Positions 19,298-27,401 of a DNA stretch of 36,561 nt are shown here, piece by piece. The position numbers and the translations under genes were made by a program. The number at the start of each line of letters is the position of its first letter. Position 1 is the stretch's first letter. This stretch comes from an uncultured Pirellulaceae bacterium (lineage in GTDB: Bacteria > Planctomycetota > Planctomycetia > Pirellulales > Pirellulaceae). The stretch is taken from assembly GCA_938010615.1 (NCBI GenBank), contig CALLUY010000123.1, forward strand, positions 1-36,561, read 5' to 3'. The notes under the pieces were generated by a model. That model saw only the letters and a program-made list of their open reading frames with translations, did not search any database and had not been told where the DNA came from.

Positions 19298-20512
19298 ATG
19301 AATTCGTCCAACAACCTTCGCTGTTTGCGTTTGATGATTTTTTGTTTGATCGCTTGCTCTGTCGGCGTTACCAGCAACGAATGTCGGGCACAACAACGGA
19401 CTTGGACCGATTCTTCTGGCACCTACAAGATCGAGGCCGAATTGGTCAAGGTTTTCGATGGTGAAAAGGGACTCCAAGCCGAGCTTCTGATGGTTGATGG
19501 TAAGCGAATGGCGATCGAGGTATCAATGCTTTGCGAAGCAGACCGGTTGCTCGCCAAGAAGTTCCTCGCTGATTCGCAAAAGAAACCGGAACCGAATCCC
19601 GCGGAGACAACATCGAATGCGGAAACGACAGCGGAAACGACAGCGGAATCGACAGCGGAATCGAAATCTGAGGAGAAAGAAGACAACGCCTATCAGCCGG
19701 AGGAAGGGATCGTCAGTCGTCCAATTGGTGCTCCCTTGGCAATGGCTACAAAGAACCTGGACAATCGCAACATTACGACATTGAAGTTCGATCCTGCGTC
19801 GGCAATTCGGCTCGATCGCGAAATTCAGCGTGACGAAAAAGGCAGGCCGACTGAGAACCCGGTCTACGAAGTCAAAGTGACAGACAGGCAGCTCGAATAT
19901 CTGCCTCGAAATGTCAGGTCGATCGTAGATCAGCTGATTGATCCCAAGGTTGCCGTGGATGTAAAGCGACGTGCGATCGATTCGCTCAAAAAGAAATGGC
20001 CACAGGGGCGACATCCGGGGTTATTGAACGTGATGATCAACACGTTGTCGCATGATGACAAGTTCCTTCGATTGTCTGCCCTTGATTTGCTTGCCAACCA
20101 CGACAGCGACCAAAGCTTGATTTATATTTTTGCTCGGATCGACGATATTTCATTTGACGTTCGTTGGCGGACGTACGAGACCCTGACTCAATTACGCGAT
20201 CCGCGAATCATTCCCGAGCTATGTGAGCGGCTTGATGGTTCGGATCGGACAAAAATTGCGGGTGTCCTGCAAGCTTTCGGCTCAACGTCGACGCCTTGGG
20301 TCCATCCTTGGATCACAGCCGATGGTGATGAAAATGTATTGCTCAATGCTTGCCAGTTGCTTGGTAAGATTGGCGATTCGAAGTCGCTTGAGGCATTGCA
20401 AAAAATTGTGGATCACGAATCGCTGCTGGTACGTTCACAAGCTGAGAATTCAATCGAACGAATTCGAAAGCGATTGACGGCACGTGCGTCAAAATCTCCT
20501 AAACGACGTTGA
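19298..20512 (+). CDS. Secreted SHD1-domain protein with HEAT-like repeats
   Basis: 404-residue protein of unknown function. A signal peptide (LRLMIFCLIACSVGVTSNEC) predicts export. Residues about 35-90 (RTWTDSSGTYKIEAELVKVF onward) match the SHD1 domain (SLA1 homology 1), abundant in planctomycetes. A Thr/Glu-rich stretch of imperfect repeats (AETTAETTAESTAES, about 105-125) links it to the C-terminal half. That half (about 205-395) has helical repeats with the look of HEAT units (VKRRAIDSLKKKW, FLRLSALDLLANH, VRWRTYETLTQLRDPR, LLNACQLLGKIGDSKSLEAL). It probably acts as a protein-binding scaffold in the periplasm. Upstream lies a 271-base gap without visible signals; downstream is tRNA-Glu. 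Confidence 0.75.
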   Translation: MNSSNNLRCLRLMIFCLIACSVGVTSNECRAQQRTWTDSSGTYKIEAELVKVFDGEKGLQAELLMVDGKRMAIEVSMLCEADRLLAKKFLADSQKKPEPNPAETTSNAETTAETTAESTAESKSEEKEDNAYQPEEGIVSRPIGAPLAMATKNLDNRNITTLKFDPASAIRLDREIQRDEKGRPTENPVYEVKVTDRQLEYLPRNVRSIVDQLIDPKVAVDVKRRAIDSLKKKWPQGRHPGLLNVMINTLSHDDKFLRLSALDLLANHDSDQSLIYIFARIDDISFDVRWRTYETLTQLRDPRIIPELCERLDGSDRTKIAGVLQAFGSTSTPWVHPWITADGDENVLLNACQLLGKIGDSKSLEALQKIVDHESLLVRSQAENSIERIRKRLTARASKSPKRR

Positions 20513-20556
20513 ACCTTGACGGATCATATCAAGATAGAATAATCGCAATGCCGTCG

Positions 20557-20629
20557 GCCCCATTCGTCTAGCGGCCCAGGACATCGGGCTTTCCGCTCGG
20601 GAACAGAGGTTCGAATCCTTTATGGGGCA
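20557..20629 (+). tRNA. tRNA-Glu (anticodon TTC)
   Basis: GCCCCAT pairs with ATGGGGC as acceptor stem, and A follows as discriminator. The D arm GTCTAGCGGCCCAGGAC and the T loop TTCGAAT are standard and match the usual bacterial tRNA-Glu pattern. The anticodon loop reads CTTTCCG with TTC at 34-36. Position 37 is C, where nearly all tRNAs have a purine; this and several G-T pairs in the stems are unusual. CCA is not encoded. Confidence 0.9.
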
Positions 20630-20650
20630 CTCATTGATTTGTGTAGACAA

Positions 20651-20684
20651 AAAAAGGCCGCGAGCAAATACTCGCGGCCTTTTG
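20651..20684. terminator. Bidirectional terminator between tRNA-Glu and the export lipoprotein gene
   Basis: AAAAGGCCGCGAG and CTCGCGGCCTTTT form a perfect 13-pair stem around CAAATA, with A and T runs on both sides. It can end both the tRNA transcript and the converging lipoprotein transcript (stop at 20702). Confidence 0.9.
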
Positions 20685-20701
20685 ATTTTACATCGCTGAA
20701 T

Positions 20702-22039
20702 CTAGTTCAACAGCTGCCGTAAGCCGAAGGTGAAGAACGTTGCTGAAGCGAAGTTCAGAATCTCTTCCTGTGGCTTGAATCGAAGAATGATCGTGTCTCC
20801 GGCCTTCACCAGCATCCGTTCACGCGGATCGTTGATGGCATCATTAAGGTCGATGCGGATCGCCAATTGACGATCGCCAGGAATCGAACGAAGCAAGATC
20901 ACTTCAGTAGGTTGAGCTTGCTGAACCGAACCACCAAGTCCACCGAGCGTCGACTGTCGTGCGGCACCAACGCCGACTCGGGCCAACGAGATCGCTGAAA
21001 GGATGTTCAGATCGTAGTCACGAGGTAGTGGGAATTCACCACCGCCAAGCAATCCGCTGGTGTAGTAAACGTCTGTGTCACGAGAGTCGACATAGACGAT
21101 GTCGCCATCACGAAGAATAATGTCTTCCGGAAGGAAGTTCGGAATCTCGCCGGGCTTGAGCCGCAATGGAATCTTTAACGTATTGGATTCATCGTTGACC
21201 GTTGGGACAATTCCGTACGGGAACTGATCCGGTTGGTTTGTTCGATAGAACTCCGCCATCTTTGCGTCACGCTGAGCTGTTTCGAGTCGAGTTCCACGAA
21301 GCACGCGAATTTCAGCTTTCGCATTCACACCCGGGATACCACCCGTTTGTGATAGCGCGGTAAAGATGTCATTCTGGCCCGCTGGAAGTTGCAAAACGAA
21401 TCCACGACTTGAAAGGTCAGTACGATCGTTGACCACCTGCTGGCTTCCGCGACCTTGGAACTGTTGGCCTCGCTGTGAAAGCGAGTTGTCCTGTCGGACC
21501 ACAAACACGCGATTGGTTCGCTTACGCAACTGAGTCACGATGATTCGACCACGTTTGATAAGGATCGGAGTCGGACCTTCACGGTAGGCTCTTGTGATCA
21601 AAGCTTCTGCTTGCTGAACGGTCAGGCCACGAACGGGAATCGGATCAACGAGAGGAAGTGAAACGGTTCCGTCGTCACGAATTGGAACTGGGAAACCGAT
21701 CGCCGGAGGCAGATCGCTGTTCGGGTCAGGAATCTGAACCGGAGGTGCCGATCCAAATTCACCCAACACGTTTTCAATGAACACGCCGAGAACGTCTTCT
21801 GAATCGAGCGTATAAAACTCGGGTTCATCTTGACGAAGTCGCGAATAGTCAATTGGCACTTTGTCAGCCTGTGGCTCGGCAAGGAACTGCCGTGGAACAC
21901 GAGCGGCTGGAATTGTGTCGATCGGCGAAAACAGAGCCGTGCAGCCTGTGCTCGAGACGCTAACCAAGACGATGGCTAACATCATGATCAAAGTTCGCTG
22001 TCGTTCGCGGATGAATTCGGTTGAATGGCGATTCACCAT
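20702..22039 (-). CDS. Wza-like polysaccharide export lipoprotein
   Basis: Predicted outer-membrane lipoprotein of the polysaccharide biosynthesis/export family, 445 residues. The signal ends in a lipobox (SVSSTGC, Cys33). The Poly_export domain begins about residue 75 (YTLDSEDVLGVFIENVLGEF) and includes IRDDGTVSLPLVDPIPVRGL and VQQAEALITRAYREG. At least two SLBB-like beta-grasp parts follow (NDIFTALSQTGGIPGVN; LNILSAISLARVGVGAARQS). A GGGAG ribosome-binding site precedes ATG 22039. The gene follows a Cys-rich lipoprotein gene on the same strand 92 bases upstream, probably an operon. No glycosyltransferase or Wzc-like kinase is present in the window. Confidence 0.88.
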   Translation of the reverse strand: MVNRHSTEFIRERQRTLIMMLAIVLVSVSSTGCTALFSPIDTIPAARVPRQFLAEPQADKVPIDYSRLRQDEPEFYTLDSEDVLGVFIENVLGEFGSAPPVQIPDPNSDLPPAIGFPVPIRDDGTVSLPLVDPIPVRGLTVQQAEALITRAYREGPTPILIKRGRIIVTQLRKRTNRVFVVRQDNSLSQRGQQFQGRGSQQVVNDRTDLSSRGFVLQLPAGQNDIFTALSQTGGIPGVNAKAEIRVLRGTRLETAQRDAKMAEFYRTNQPDQFPYGIVPTVNDESNTLKIPLRLKPGEIPNFLPEDIILRDGDIVYVDSRDTDVYYTSGLLGGGEFPLPRDYDLNILSAISLARVGVGAARQSTLGGLGGSVQQAQPTEVILLRSIPGDRQLAIRIDLNDAINDPRERMLVKAGDTIILRFKPQEEILNFASATFFTFGLRQLLN

Positions 22040-22131
22040 CTTTGACTCCCTTAAAACTGGCCACCAATGGCCGAGCGATGCTATTGTTTATTTCGGATTG
22101 AGCCGCAGGCGAACCTGCGACCACTCGTACG

Positions 22132-23082
22132 TTATTTTCGGTTTACAGGCCACGCCGCAGTTCGAGACTCGAACGTGCTGCGGACAGCCATCGGCAATGG
22201 GATCTCATTCTTGGAGACGTTTGCTGATGGATCGATTTTGCGTCCTCGAACAATCGGAGGAGGCGTCACCGAACTGGTGCTTGGCGTTGAGCCTTGCACG
22301 ATTGGAGGCAAAGCGGGTTTGGTAGCTTGCTTTGAAACCACAATCGGAGGAGCTGGATTCTTTCTCGCAGGAGCCTTGATGATCGGTGGAACAGAGGCCG
22401 TTTTTCTCGCGGATGAGATCACTGGCTTCGTGAGTACCGATTCAGGCTTGAATGTGCTCGGCTGTTTGGCTTTTGCCGTGACTGTCTCAAGAGGGCTTTT
22501 GACCGCGGCGTAACGCGGAGGCGTTACCGGAGTCTTACCAAGCCTCTTTGCAGTCACAGTTGTGGCGGGCCTCAACAGTTTGGCTGATGGCTGATTGACA
22601 GGCACGTCGGAAGGAAGCACGTTCGTTGCGTTCTTCTGAGTGACTGCCTGATCGATCATGCGAGAGATATGCATCTCGTGATACGAGCCAGCCTTCTCCT
22701 CTCGTGCAGCAGCGACACCAGCAGGATACGCGTCGAACCAAGTGTCGATGCACTTTGATCCTTCCGCACACTGGTATTCGTAGCCGCGATACTGCTCGGG
22801 CGGTAGAGCGGGGAGATATCCATCTCCTCCGTTACACACATCCGCGTAGCCGGCGCAGAATCCGCTTTTAAAGTGATCAGCGTACTCGCGATTACAGTTC
22901 GCGTAACGCAAGTTGTAGGCTCGCTGAGCCCACACTCGGTCACGGTAAGTGATTGCTAGTTCGTCGATGATGCCCAGCCGACGAATCGGTTGTGTGCATC
23001 CGGTCTGAATGAGTGAAGTGAAGGCCAGTGCCAGCAGCATGACTGCTGCGAAAAGGCGTCTGGAAGAGACTTCGCTTGACAT
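22132..23082 (-). CDS. Cysteine-containing lipoprotein of unknown function
   Basis: 316-residue lipoprotein. The signal ends in the lipobox SLIQTGC (Cys29). The next 130 residues form a compact domain with conserved-looking cysteines (YANCNREYADHFKSGFCAGY, DVCNGGDGYLPALPPEQYRG, YQCAEGSKCIDTWFDAYPAG), probably disulphide-bonded. The rest is a Pro/Ala/Lys-rich tail with repeated PPIV motifs (PPIIKAPAR, PPIVVSKQ, PPIVQGS, PPIVRGR), likely extended and cell-wall or partner binding. AGGGGG lies just upstream of ATG 23082. I recall this domain next to Wza-like lipoproteins in other planctomycetes, and the same arrangement here suggests a joint role in polysaccharide export. The family has no known activity. 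Confidence 0.75.
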   Translation of the reverse strand: MSSEVSSRRLFAAVMLLALAFTSLIQTGCTQPIRRLGIIDELAITYRDRVWAQRAYNLRYANCNREYADHFKSGFCAGYADVCNGGDGYLPALPPEQYRGYEYQCAEGSKCIDTWFDAYPAGVAAAREEKAGSYHEMHISRMIDQAVTQKNATNVLPSDVPVNQPSAKLLRPATTVTAKRLGKTPVTPPRYAAVKSPLETVTAKAKQPSTFKPESVLTKPVISSARKTASVPPIIKAPARKNPAPPIVVSKQATKPALPPIVQGSTPSTSSVTPPPIVRGRKIDPSANVSKNEIPLPMAVRSTFESRTAAWPVNRK

Positions 23083-23435
23083 GATTTCCCCCTGTTTGGA
23101 ATCTGGAACGGCTCCACGTGGAGAAATTGGGCTGAAACCCAACTGTTCCAATCACCTCATCGCCATTTAAGCTGTGCGGAATTTAGCGAAGGTTGTGCCT
23201 GTGACTGTTTTCACAGAAAAAAGGATGGTCCCAGACGTGATGATTCTGGGGACGAATGGCCATTAAAAAGAGGCCGATTGGGGTGTGTGGGTTGGCGGCG
23301 GGAATTGTTCGGGCGACTTTGCCAGCAAGTGAAAGGGCGATTTAGATCCACCAATGTAAGCTGGGTGTTCTTGGCTGACTTTAGCTCAATGGCGGAGGCT
23401 CGATCGAATACGTTCAGCCAAAGTCGGCCCCTCAG
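23083..23435. other. 353-base gap upstream of the lipoprotein operon
   Basis: It contains only a small palindrome, CTGTGA / TCACAG (23199-23216, six-base loop), which could be an operator or chance. No gene, tRNA or terminator is evident. It presumably carries the promoter for the lipoprotein pair and the 3' end of purE. Confidence 0.5.
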
Positions 23436-23939
23436 CTATTCGCTCAATTTGCTTTGCTTCAAGACAGCATCTGTTTGCGATTGAGAGTACGCAGCAACTT
23501 TGCTGGCAAGTTCGGAATTGGAGAGAGCCAAGATCCTTGCGGCGAGCAAGCCAGCATTTTTTGCTCCGGCTTCACCGATTGCCAGCGTCCCAACGGGAAC
23601 TCCACCAGGCATTTGCGCGATCGACAGCAGCGAGTCGATTCCATTGAGAGTCCGACTCTTGATTGGAACGCCAAGCACTGGCAGATTTGTCATCGATGCG
23701 ATCATGCCAGGTAGATGGGCTGCTCCTCCGGCTCCAGCGATGATGACTTGAAATCCGTCGTCTGCTGCTGACTTGGCGAATTCGAACATTTTCTCAGGCG
23801 TTCGATGAGCCGAGACGACTTCGCAATGCGAAGAAACCCCGAGCTCCCTCAAAACGCCTCGTGCCAGTTCCATTGTTGGCCAGTCAGATTGGCTTCCCAT
23901 CACGATTGCGACGGCGGGAGTTTCGTTTGCAGAATTCAT
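23436..23939 (-). CDS. purE: N5-carboxyaminoimidazole ribonucleotide mutase
   Basis: Class I PurE: moves the carboxyl group of N5-CAIR to C4 giving CAIR in purine synthesis; cytoplasmic, usually octameric. [34 protein letters not shown] with the catalytic His, and [17 protein letters not shown] are the family signatures, and [20 protein letters not shown] follows. The start ATG 23939 ([11 protein letters not shown]) gives 167 residues, normal; the frame is open 13 codons upstream. purK is not adjacent. It is divergent from the AnmK-like gene with 130 bases between. Confidence 0.96.
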   Translation of the reverse strand: MNSANETPAVAIVMGSQSDWPTMELARGVLRELGVSSHCEVVSAHRTPEKMFEFAKSAADDGFQVIIAGAGGAAHLPGMIASMTNLPVLGVPIKSRTLNGIDSLLSIAQMPGGVPVGTLAIGEAGAKNAGLLAARILALSNSELASKVAAYSQSQTDAVLKQSKLSE

Positions 23940-24069
23940 TTCGGAGACTTTGGCAGCTGGAAAGATACAAAGGTCCATTCTAGTCTCTAATTTGCTAATG
24001 GAAATACGATCCCAGATTACATCCCGGTTGATCTGGACTCCGACATCCCAATTTCCCTATAGTCGCCGA

Positions 24070-25512
24070 ATGCTCAAGTTGTTTCGTATCGCAGACTTCT
24101 GGAACCGGAAACCGTTGGAGAATCCGGCGGATCGGATCGAACGTGCGCTGCTGGATCGAACCAGACGGCTAATGGCTGGGCTTTCTGTTGATGAAGAGTT
24201 CAAGCAAGTCTCCGGTTCGTTGGTCGTCGCTCGTGGTCGCGGTAAATCGAATCGAGTTCTGTTTTGCGACAGCGTTGTCGAACCCATTCCTGATGTGATT
24301 CGAGACAACTGTTTGGAGATCGTTCAATCTGAAGCCGTTGGACCGGATTTCCGTAGCTGCATCGGCGAACTTGCAGATGTTCAGGCGAAAGTCGTCGAAA
24401 GCCTTAAACGGAAAGCCGCAAAATACGTTGATCGCATTTTGGCGATCTCAGTCACCGACCCTGGACTCTGGCAATCAGACTTCGACGGCGTTAAGCATTA
24501 CACCAGTTTCTGCGATGCGACGCGACTGGCCGAAAGAACCGGTGTCAGCGTCATCGATGCGTGGCCCGACCGAGACATTGCCGTCGGTGGCAAAGGCTAT
24601 CCGTTGGAGCCACTGGGTTTGTGGCTGTTGCTGACTGACCGCAACCAGCGGATCGCGCGACAAGTCAATGTGGTGGTTCGAATTGAGGAACAGACGACGG
24701 GATACGTTTTTCCTCCGTCGGATGGTTTGGATGCTGAGGTTCCGAATTTAAGTTCGGTCCAAACGCAGGGAATGGATTTGATTGATGGTTTGCAAAAAGT
24801 GCTCTCACTCGATTCGCTCTCGCCAGCGAAAGTTCGGCAATTGCTCGTGTCTGGAGTGCACTCGAAGAAATTGATCGATCAGTGGAGTCAAATCGACGCT
24901 TCAAAACCGGATTGCACAGTTAGGATGCTGGAGTCCGTAAACAATCCCGGCAATGAAACACTTTCCACCGAAGAGCTGCTCTGCACGGCGATGAATTGGA
25001 TCAGCGGAAATTGCGAGGGCATGGTTCGAACGTCGCTAAGGCGATTGAAAATCGAGCATGCGCAACGTCGCGTGGATTTGAAGCATCGAATTGCCACCGC
25101 GCCTGAGCTTCGTGTTTCCAGCAAAGGCTTGCTCGATGCGTTTGACGATTCGACGCCGGATTTCAGTAAGCCCGGGAAAATTTTGATCGATGCACCAGAT
25201 TTGATCGGGGACGCCTTCGTTTCCCATTTGCAAAATCAATTTCCGGACACGCAAGTCACCGGTTCGTGGCAAACGCAACTCGGCGTTGCGGCTCCGTCTC
25301 AAGACCGTGTCGATCCGCCGAGTCTGATTGCGGCGATGCTGGGATTCTTGCACGTTGATCAAATGCCAGCGAATATTCCAACGATGACCGGCGCCCGTCA
25401 ACAACGGATCCTCGGGCGTTTAACTCCCGGTCGACCGAATTCGTGGCGGAACTTGCTGCGAGAAATGGCAGACCACGAACCCCCAGCGATGAAGCTAAGG
25501 GACGCCGTATAG
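24070..25512 (+). CDS. Divergent anhydro-N-acetylmuramic acid kinase homologue
   Basis: 480-residue protein related to AnmK, which phosphorylates and opens 1,6-anhydroMurNAc in peptidoglycan recycling. GVSVIDAWPDRDIAVGGKGY (158-177) aligns with the AnmK motif xxDFRxxDIAAGGQGAPL, MAGLSVDEE (35-43) with MSGTSxDG, and IPTMTGARQQRILGRLTPGR near the end with the AnmK C-terminus. The Asp that AnmK uses as base appears shifted or lost (DAWP in place of ADFR), the nucleotide-loop glycines are weak, and the protein is about 100 residues longer than AnmK. It may be inactive or act on another sugar. ATG 24070 (MLKLFRIADFW) is preferred; the open frame extends 40 codons upstream. Confidence 0.75.
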   Translation: MLKLFRIADFWNRKPLENPADRIERALLDRTRRLMAGLSVDEEFKQVSGSLVVARGRGKSNRVLFCDSVVEPIPDVIRDNCLEIVQSEAVGPDFRSCIGELADVQAKVVESLKRKAAKYVDRILAISVTDPGLWQSDFDGVKHYTSFCDATRLAERTGVSVIDAWPDRDIAVGGKGYPLEPLGLWLLLTDRNQRIARQVNVVVRIEEQTTGYVFPPSDGLDAEVPNLSSVQTQGMDLIDGLQKVLSLDSLSPAKVRQLLVSGVHSKKLIDQWSQIDASKPDCTVRMLESVNNPGNETLSTEELLCTAMNWISGNCEGMVRTSLRRLKIEHAQRRVDLKHRIATAPELRVSSKGLLDAFDDSTPDFSKPGKILIDAPDLIGDAFVSHLQNQFPDTQVTGSWQTQLGVAAPSQDRVDPPSLIAAMLGFLHVDQMPANIPTMTGARQQRILGRLTPGRPNSWRNLLREMADHEPPAMKLRDAV

Positions 25513-25536
25513 CACCGTATAAAGCGATCTGTTTAC

Positions 25537-25603
25537 GTAGCTCGTCTCTCCGAGACGATTTTCCACGTCTCGGAGAGACGTGCTACTTTGACAAGCAATC
25601 CTA
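25537..25603. repeat. 67-base hairpin repeat, GTCTCTCCGAGACG family, copy 2
   Basis: Identical to 16207-16273. It lies between the converging AnmK-like and ppa genes, and its last three bases are the ppa stop codon, so it may act as a 3'-end structure for ppa. Confidence 0.95.
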
Positions 25604-26137
25604 TTTGTCTAGCTTCGCTGCTCGATCGATGGCTTCCATAATCATCCGTTTCGCCACATCGGCTTCGTGAACTTTCGCCAGCTTTACCCATTTTCCGGGT
25701 TCGAGATCTTTATAGTGAGCAAAGAAGTGCTCGACTTGTTGGATCGTGATCTCCGGCAAATCGGAATAGTTGTCCACGCTGTCGTATCGACGAGTCAACT
25801 TTTTTGACGGGACGGCGATTATTTTCTCATCGTGCCCAGCGTCATCTTCCATGATCAGCACGCCAATCGGGCGGCAGTTCATCACAGCACCCGGAACGAT
25901 GGCTCGGGTGTTGCAGACCAACACATCGATCGGATCTCCATCGAGCGACATTGAATGTGGAACGAACCCGTAGTTCCCAGGATAAACCATCGGTGTATAA
26001 AGGAAGCGGTCGACAAACAGCGTACCGGACGCTTTGTCCATCTCATACTTGATGGGCTGACCACCGTTGGGAACTTCGATGATGACATTCACATCGTTTG
26101 GAGGATCGTCACCGATCGCTATTTCATCGATTCTCAT
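25601..26137 (-). CDS. ppa: Inorganic pyrophosphatase
   Basis: Soluble family I pyrophosphatase that hydrolyses PPi and pulls biosynthetic reactions forward. 178 residues, the normal bacterial length. The signature DGDPIDV (Asp cluster for Mg binding) is present, with [57 protein letters not shown] and [17 protein letters not shown]. The frame is open to 26302, but ATG 26137 ([11 protein letters not shown]) matches the family start; the upstream part overlaps the divergent gene's promoter and is unlikely to be translated. Confidence 0.96.
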   Translation of the reverse strand: MRIDEIAIGDDPPNDVNVIIEVPNGGQPIKYEMDKASGTLFVDRFLYTPMVYPGNYGFVPHSMSLDGDPIDVLVCNTRAIVPGAVMNCRPIGVLIMEDDAGHDEKIIAVPSKKLTRRYDSVDNYSDLPEITIQQVEHFFAHYKDLEPGKWVKLAKVHEADVAKRMIMEAIDRAAKLDK

Positions 26138-26301
26138 TGCGTCGCGACAGGGAAAGTTCAAAATCAGGGTTAAAAAGTAAACGATCGAACAAAGTTGACC
26201 AGATTGATGCCGATTCAACAACAGTATCGCCGTTGAAAAATCCTGCGATCGACTCACAATAGACCATTCATTCTCGAATCCACTTTTCGAAACACTCAGC
26301 A

Positions 26302-27009
26302 ATGACAGATAGTCCTGGCAAGCTTCGCGCAGAAGTTAACCCCAAATTCAAATACAAGTTTCTTCTGATCGGCTTGATCGCGCTTTGCGTCGGCTTGTAT
26401 CACTTTATTGATCCGATCGTCGTTTATCCAAACATGCGGCCCGTATCAGAAGCCTACGCGTCACTGCAAACGCAACTCAAAGGCGACGACGGAGCGTTGC
26501 AACGCCAATGGGCTACCATGACTAAAGAGAAAGGTTGGCCGGACGGGATTCCGAAATACTCGCCGCAAGAACTGACGACCAACACGATTTACAGTTACTT
26601 CATTGGCATTCTGTTTACTTTTGTGGCCGGCCTGCCCTGTCTGTTGACTTTCATACGCTGCCTTGGTCAGTGGATTTCAGTTGATGGTGACGGTCTTAAC
26701 AACGCAAAAGGTCAGAAAGTCGCTTTCGATCAGATCCAGAAAATCGACAAATCCAAATGGGAAAAGAAAGGCATCGCCAAGCTAATCTATTCCGATGGAA
26801 GCAATGAAAAGAACTTCGTTATCGATGACTTGAAATTTGATCGAGAAATCACCGATCAGATCATGGAGCTGGTTGAGGAGAAAGTCGGCGTCGACAAAAT
26901 TGAAGGTGCTCGATCTGAAGTCGAGTATCGTCTCGCTCGGGAAGAAGCCCTGCGAGCCAAAGAAGAGAAGTATCGCGAGGAAGAAGCCGAAAACGTAGAC
27001 GAGAAATAA
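26302..27009 (+). CDS. Two-helix membrane protein of unknown function
   Basis: 235 residues. Two hydrophobic segments are clear ([20 protein letters not shown], about 20-40; [20 protein letters not shown], about 95-115), with a 55-residue loop between them. The C-terminal half is soluble: [20 protein letters not shown] through [20 protein letters not shown] resembles a small PH-like beta domain, and the end is a highly charged helix ([20 protein letters not shown]). I do not recognise a characterised family. It is divergent from ppa, with 164 bases between the starts, and followed by a palindromic repeat and selC. Confidence 0.7.
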   Translation: MTDSPGKLRAEVNPKFKYKFLLIGLIALCVGLYHFIDPIVVYPNMRPVSEAYASLQTQLKGDDGALQRQWATMTKEKGWPDGIPKYSPQELTTNTIYSYFIGILFTFVAGLPCLLTFIRCLGQWISVDGDGLNNAKGQKVAFDQIQKIDKSKWEKKGIAKLIYSDGSNEKNFVIDDLKFDREITDQIMELVEEKVGVDKIEGARSEVEYRLAREEALRAKEEKYREEEAENVDEK

Positions 27010-27105
27010 CGGAGTTCACTTGGCCAGAGGCATGCTTGCAATTAGCACGGAGGGCGGAACAGGATCTGCCGGTGGTGTAGCCATCGGAATCGATGTGAAT
27101 TTAAT

Positions 27106-27169
27106 GATAGTCGCCTTTCGCTCCGCGAAAGTAGCGCCCTATGCTTCTTTCGCGGAGCGAAAGGCAACG
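27106..27169. repeat. Palindromic repeat, CTTTCGCGGAGCGAAAG family, copy 2
   Basis: Same layout as 2411-2475: ATAGTCGCCTTTCGCTCCGC, a spacer (GCCCTATG), and CTTTCGCGGAGCGAAAGGC. The outer arms match copy 1 closely while the spacer differs. It stands between the membrane-protein gene and selC. Confidence 0.88.
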
Positions 27170-27237
27170 TTCCAGTAAAATAATCTGGTCATTGGCGGTT
27201 GCGATGCTCTGCGTTGCCGATGCATAATCTCAATCAA

Positions 27238-27334
27238 GGAAGTGCTTGTACGGCTGGTGCCGGCCGCGGTCTTCAAAACCGTAGGGCTGCATGGAAATCA
27301 TGTGGTCGGTGGGTTCGATTCCCATGCACTTCCG
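27238..27334 (+). tRNA. selC: Selenocysteine tRNA (anticodon TCA)
   Basis: 97-base tRNA with the features special to bacterial tRNA-Sec: an 8-pair acceptor stem (GGAAGTGC with GCACTTCC), discriminator G and encoded CCA (27335-27337), anticodon loop CTTCAAA with TCA reading UGA, a long variable arm GGCTGCATG / CATGTGGTC around GAAAT, and T loop TTCGATT on a GTGGG/CCCAT stem. The 8+5 acceptor/T-arm length distinguishes it from tRNA-Ser and from a suppressor. It is flanked by palindromic repeats and stands 64 bases before an alcohol dehydrogenase gene; selA, selB and selD are not in the window. Known role: Ser is charged, converted to Sec, and inserted at UGA with SelB. Confidence 0.95.
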
Positions 27335-27344
27335 CCAAAACATT

Positions 27345-27371
27345 GTGGGGCAGGTTAAACACCTGCCCCAC
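27345..27371. repeat. Inverted repeat GTGGGGCAGGT, copy 2
   Basis: GTGGGGCAGGT (27345-27355) pairs perfectly with ACCTGCCCCAC (27361-27371) around TAAAC, 8 bases after the selC CCA. It could trim or stop the tRNA transcript but has no T-run. It is related to the longer palindrome at 17394-17455. Confidence 0.85.
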
Positions 27372-27401
27372 CGCTGCCGCACTCCAACTCCCGGCCCTGC
27401 T

